DNA from: Leptofilum sp050292445
GTDB taxonomy: Bacteria > Chloroflexota > Anaerolineae > Promineifilales > Promineifilaceae
Direction of reading: 5' to 3'
Assembly (NCBI GenBank): GCA_050292445.1
Contig: JBNKLQ010000292.1
Coordinates: forward strand, 1-7,477
DNA length: 7,477 nucleotides
A model generated the notes under the pieces. It made no database searches, was not told the origin of the DNA, and saw only the letters and a list, made by a program, of their open reading frames with translations. The number at the start of each line of letters is the position of its first letter. Within the stretch, counting starts at the first letter, position 1. A program made the position numbers and the translations under genes. Below are positions 6,037 through 7,477 of this stretch, piece by piece.

Positions 6037-6882
6037 TTACTCATAAACAATTTGGGTGCTTTGCAAATCGGCGTACCGTTCATCATTTTTTTGGATGTCC
6101 AGCACTTTTTTGATTTGCTTCATGCGCGGCACCATTTTGGAGAGTGGGGTTTGGTGATTTTTGGCGACGGCCGCCTGGGTGAGATTGCGCAGCTCAAGTT
6201 CGCTCATAATAAATTCTACGGCCGCAGCCCAGGCGGCGGGTTTGTCCAGCTTGGGTTGGTTGGCTATTTTGAAATCGCGCCAGAGGGAACGGCCGTTCAC
6301 CAAGGCCATTGCCCCGTAAGAGCGTTCCTGCATGCCGGGAATGAGCAATTCTTCTACCGGATCGGCCAACGCTTCCGGGCGCAGCTTCATCTTGAGCAGC
6401 CCGCCATACAGGGCAAACGGCAAAATCCACGATTCGCCTGGCATTTTGCCCTCATCGCTGAGCGATTGCCCAGTAGCAATCAGGCCGCGCGCCCGCGCAC
6501 CAGTCAGCGGCAGGTCGATGGTCGAGGGGTTCACGCTGACGATGCGCCACTCGCCGTCTATCTGGGTGAGCGTGACAGTGACCAAATCGTTGGCGGTGTA
6601 GCTGTTTTGCTCGGAACCAGGTTCTGGCCAGGCGTATTCGATATGGATGAAACGGCCGTTTTCCGTTTCCACTGCCCGCGTTATTCCTAATTGCTCCCGA
6701 CCCAGCACCGTCTTCAGCAAAATGTCGTAGACATAGACATCGAACAGGTCCAACATGGCCGCTGTCTGGCCGTCTGTGGTGAGCAGGGTGTGCATCGTGG
6801 CCGCGTCTTCTGCTAGCGTCGCCTGAATCAACTTTTCTACGACAGGCCACACCTCGTCCCAAATGGTTTTTTCGTCAATCAT
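6037..6882 (-). CDS. Unrecognised 281-aa cytoplasmic protein, possible NTF2-like N-terminal fold
   Basis: I do not recognise this family. Residues about 1-36 and 40-60 look helical. Two strand-like segments follow, one containing GRFIHIEYAW (77-86) and one at DLVTVTLTQIDGEWRIVSVNP (99-119). This helix-then-strands order, ending in a DGEWRI-type strand, is typical of NTF2/SnoaL-like small folds, but the assignment is by eye. The remainder (about 130-281) is mostly helical, ending in a basic segment PRMKQIKKV (252-260), with no catalytic motif I can name. There is no signal peptide or membrane span. GGAG 6 nt before ATG 6882 supports the start, and a TATAAT promoter box lies just upstream. It precedes pgk on the same strand by 83 bp. 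The reading frame and codon use look genuine; its function is unknown. Confidence 0.85.
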   Translation of the reverse strand: MIDEKTIWDEVWPVVEKLIQATLAEDAATMHTLLTTDGQTAAMLDLFDVYVYDILLKTVLGREQLGITRAVETENGRFIHIEYAWPEPGSEQNSYTANDLVTVTLTQIDGEWRIVSVNPSTIDLPLTGARARGLIATGQSLSDEGKMPGESWILPFALYGGLLKMKLRPEALADPVEELLIPGMQERSYGAMALVNGRSLWRDFKIANQPKLDKPAAWAAAVEFIMSELELRNLTQAAVAKNHQTPLSKMVPRMKQIKKVLDIQKNDERYADLQSTQIVYE

Positions 6883-6899
6883 AATTTACTCCAAGCGGT

Positions 6900-6928
6900 A
6901 TTATACGCAGATAGGGGCGCAATTTCAT
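6900..6928 (-). promoter_or_regulatory. Sigma70-type promoter for the 281-aa gene and probably pgk
   Basis: On the minus strand a perfect TATAAT (6900-6905) is 17 bp downstream of ATGAAA (6923-6928, 4/6 match to TTGACA). The predicted start near 6893 leaves only about 11 nt before ATG 6882, so the GGAG site (6889-6892) would lie at the extreme 5' end of the transcript. Confidence 0.5.
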
Positions 6929-6990
6929 TCCAAAAGGGGCAAAAGTGAGCAATGACACTGCGTTTGGTGACAAGAATCAAAAAGGAAATA

Positions 6991-7019
6991 GGACGCTGAT
7001 TACTCTGATTAGTCTGATT
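6991..7019. repeat. Tandem 9-nt-period tract (CTGATT units), possibly a degraded palindrome arm
   Basis: Three TGATT-ending units with 9-nt spacing, ACGCTGATT, ACTCTGATT and AGTCTGATT (about 6993-7019). A loosely complementary stretch ending in TTATCAG follows (7021-7039). The rhythm is the same as in the CAGATT palindromes, but the right arm is too degenerate to call a hairpin confidently. It lies immediately left of a better-preserved palindrome. Confidence 0.5.
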
Positions 7020-7051
7020 GAATTATTAGACCTTATCAGAAAAAAGAATTG

Positions 7052-7120
7052 ATCCGCAGATTAGCACAGATTACGCAGATTCTTTGCCTTTAATCTGCGC
7101 TAATCTGCGAAATCTGTGGA
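7052..7120. repeat. Intergenic palindrome built from 9/10-nt units (CAGATT family), after the PqqB-like gene
   Basis: Left-arm units are CCGCAGATT, AGCACAGATT and ACGCAGATT. The centre is T-rich (about 7081-7090). Right-arm units, read as reverse complement from the outside, are CCACAGATT, TCGCAGATT and AGCGCAGATT. As at 5972-6029, the inner units are not in mirrored order: the 10-nt AGC unit is second on one side and third on the other. It begins within 2 nt of the PqqB-like stop codon, so it lies just downstream of that gene. No T-run follows the stem on the minus strand. Confidence 0.75.
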
Positions 7121-7121
7121 T

Positions 7122-7477
7122 TTATAAGATGAACATGTTGCCAGTTTGGGCAATGCGGAAACCGGCGCGGCGCACGGCCGTTTCCGCCACACTGCCCTCA
7201 TCTAACACCAAATTGGTATGATTCAGGTGGGTCAACACCAGCCTGTCCGCCAGATGGGCAAATCGGGTCAAGGTGTCCGTTACCAGCGGATGAGCCACTG
7301 GAGCGCGGCCGCCCAGCTCATCGCGGCTGTAAAAGCTGGCATCAACCAACGCTACATCTACGCTGCTCAAGATTTCTTCTGCCTCGGGCCACTGGGTCCA
7401 GGTATCGATGTCTGGCAGGTAGAGCAGTGATTTTTGCGGCCCTTGAATGCGAAAGGCGACTGTGCCCACGCCCCATT
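7122..7477 (-). CDS. PqqB-like metallo-beta-lactamase-fold protein (C-terminal part only)
   Basis: The frame is open to the window edge, so about 117 C-terminal residues of a larger protein are seen; PqqB-family proteins are usually near 300 aa. The GTG at 7469 is internal and not the start. Recognisable PqqB-type segments are the strand leading to GPQKSLLYLPDID, then VDVALVDASFYSRDEL, a conserved AHPLVTDT stretch, and LVLTHLNHTNLVLD, with the histidine and asparagine pattern typical of the family's C-terminal part. The zinc-binding HxHxDH motif would be in the missing N-terminal part. PqqB is linked to pyrroloquinoline quinone biosynthesis, but stand-alone homologues exist and no other pqq gene is visible, so the physiological role is uncertain. 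It is upstream of the 281-aa gene on the same strand, separated by about 240 bp of repeats and a promoter. Confidence 0.8.
   Translation of the reverse strand, partial: WGVGTVAFRIQGPQKSLLYLPDIDTWTQWPEAEEILSSVDVALVDASFYSRDELGGRAPVAHPLVTDTLTRFAHLADRLVLTHLNHTNLVLDEGSVAETAVRRAGFRIAQTGNMFIL

Noticed and set aside
6031..6690. 219-aa open frame on the plus strand
   Set aside because: Antisense to the 281-aa gene. The minus-strand frame has a ribosome site, a promoter and protein-like composition; this one has none.
6991..7120. Possible CRISPR array from regularly spaced short repeats
   Set aside because: Units are only 7-10 nt, directly tandem without spacers, and inverted about a centre. No cas genes are present.

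Overview
This window carries six recognisable protein-coding genes plus one gene fragment, and no rRNA or tRNA gene that I can see. The base composition is moderate. The genes include a Ser/Thr kinase with an FHA domain and a cytoplasmic cyclic-nucleotide-domain histidine kinase. Intergenic spaces hold palindromic short-period repeats, and the palindromic octamer ACGGCCGT occurs 16 times. Together these suggest an environmental Chloroflexota bacterium (Anaerolineae or Caldilinea-like). That assignment is inference from style; no marker gene here proves it.

Layout. Positions 1-1483 (minus) hold most of an STK-FHA protein kinase whose C-terminus lies outside the window. A 328-bp divergent intergenic region (1484-1811) holds outward promoters, a 7-nt-period palindrome and a second hairpin. 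Positions 1812-3002 (plus) encode a soluble CNB-HisKA-HATPase sensor kinase. This is followed, 71 bp downstream, by an Opp/Dpp-type ABC ATPase (3074-4114), and then by a small Ala/Lys-rich charged protein (4229-4663). A 9-nt-period palindrome (4668-4728) separates that gene from the convergent phosphoglycerate kinase gene pgk (4739-5953, minus). Upstream of pgk on the same strand are another 9-nt-period palindrome, an unrecognised 281-aa gene (6037-6882), more repeat tracts (6991-7120), and the C-terminal part of a PqqB-like metallo-beta-lactamase-fold protein (7122-7477, minus).

How they fit together. The left half looks like a signalling locus: a Ser/Thr kinase diverges from a sensor histidine kinase, with no response regulator or transmembrane sensor in view. 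The ABC ATPase has no permease or binding-protein gene beside it and has two substituted catalytic-site residues. The right half is central metabolism (pgk) plus unknown genes, probably transcribed leftward.

No defence system, CRISPR array, insertion sequence or prophage is visible. The most unusual material is not protein-coding. It consists of (i) the roughly 100-fold over-represented octamer ACGGCCGT and (ii) a set of intergenic palindromes built from 7- or 9-nt units around a T-rich centre. Their unit order is not properly mirrored between arms, so they do not look like ordinary terminators.
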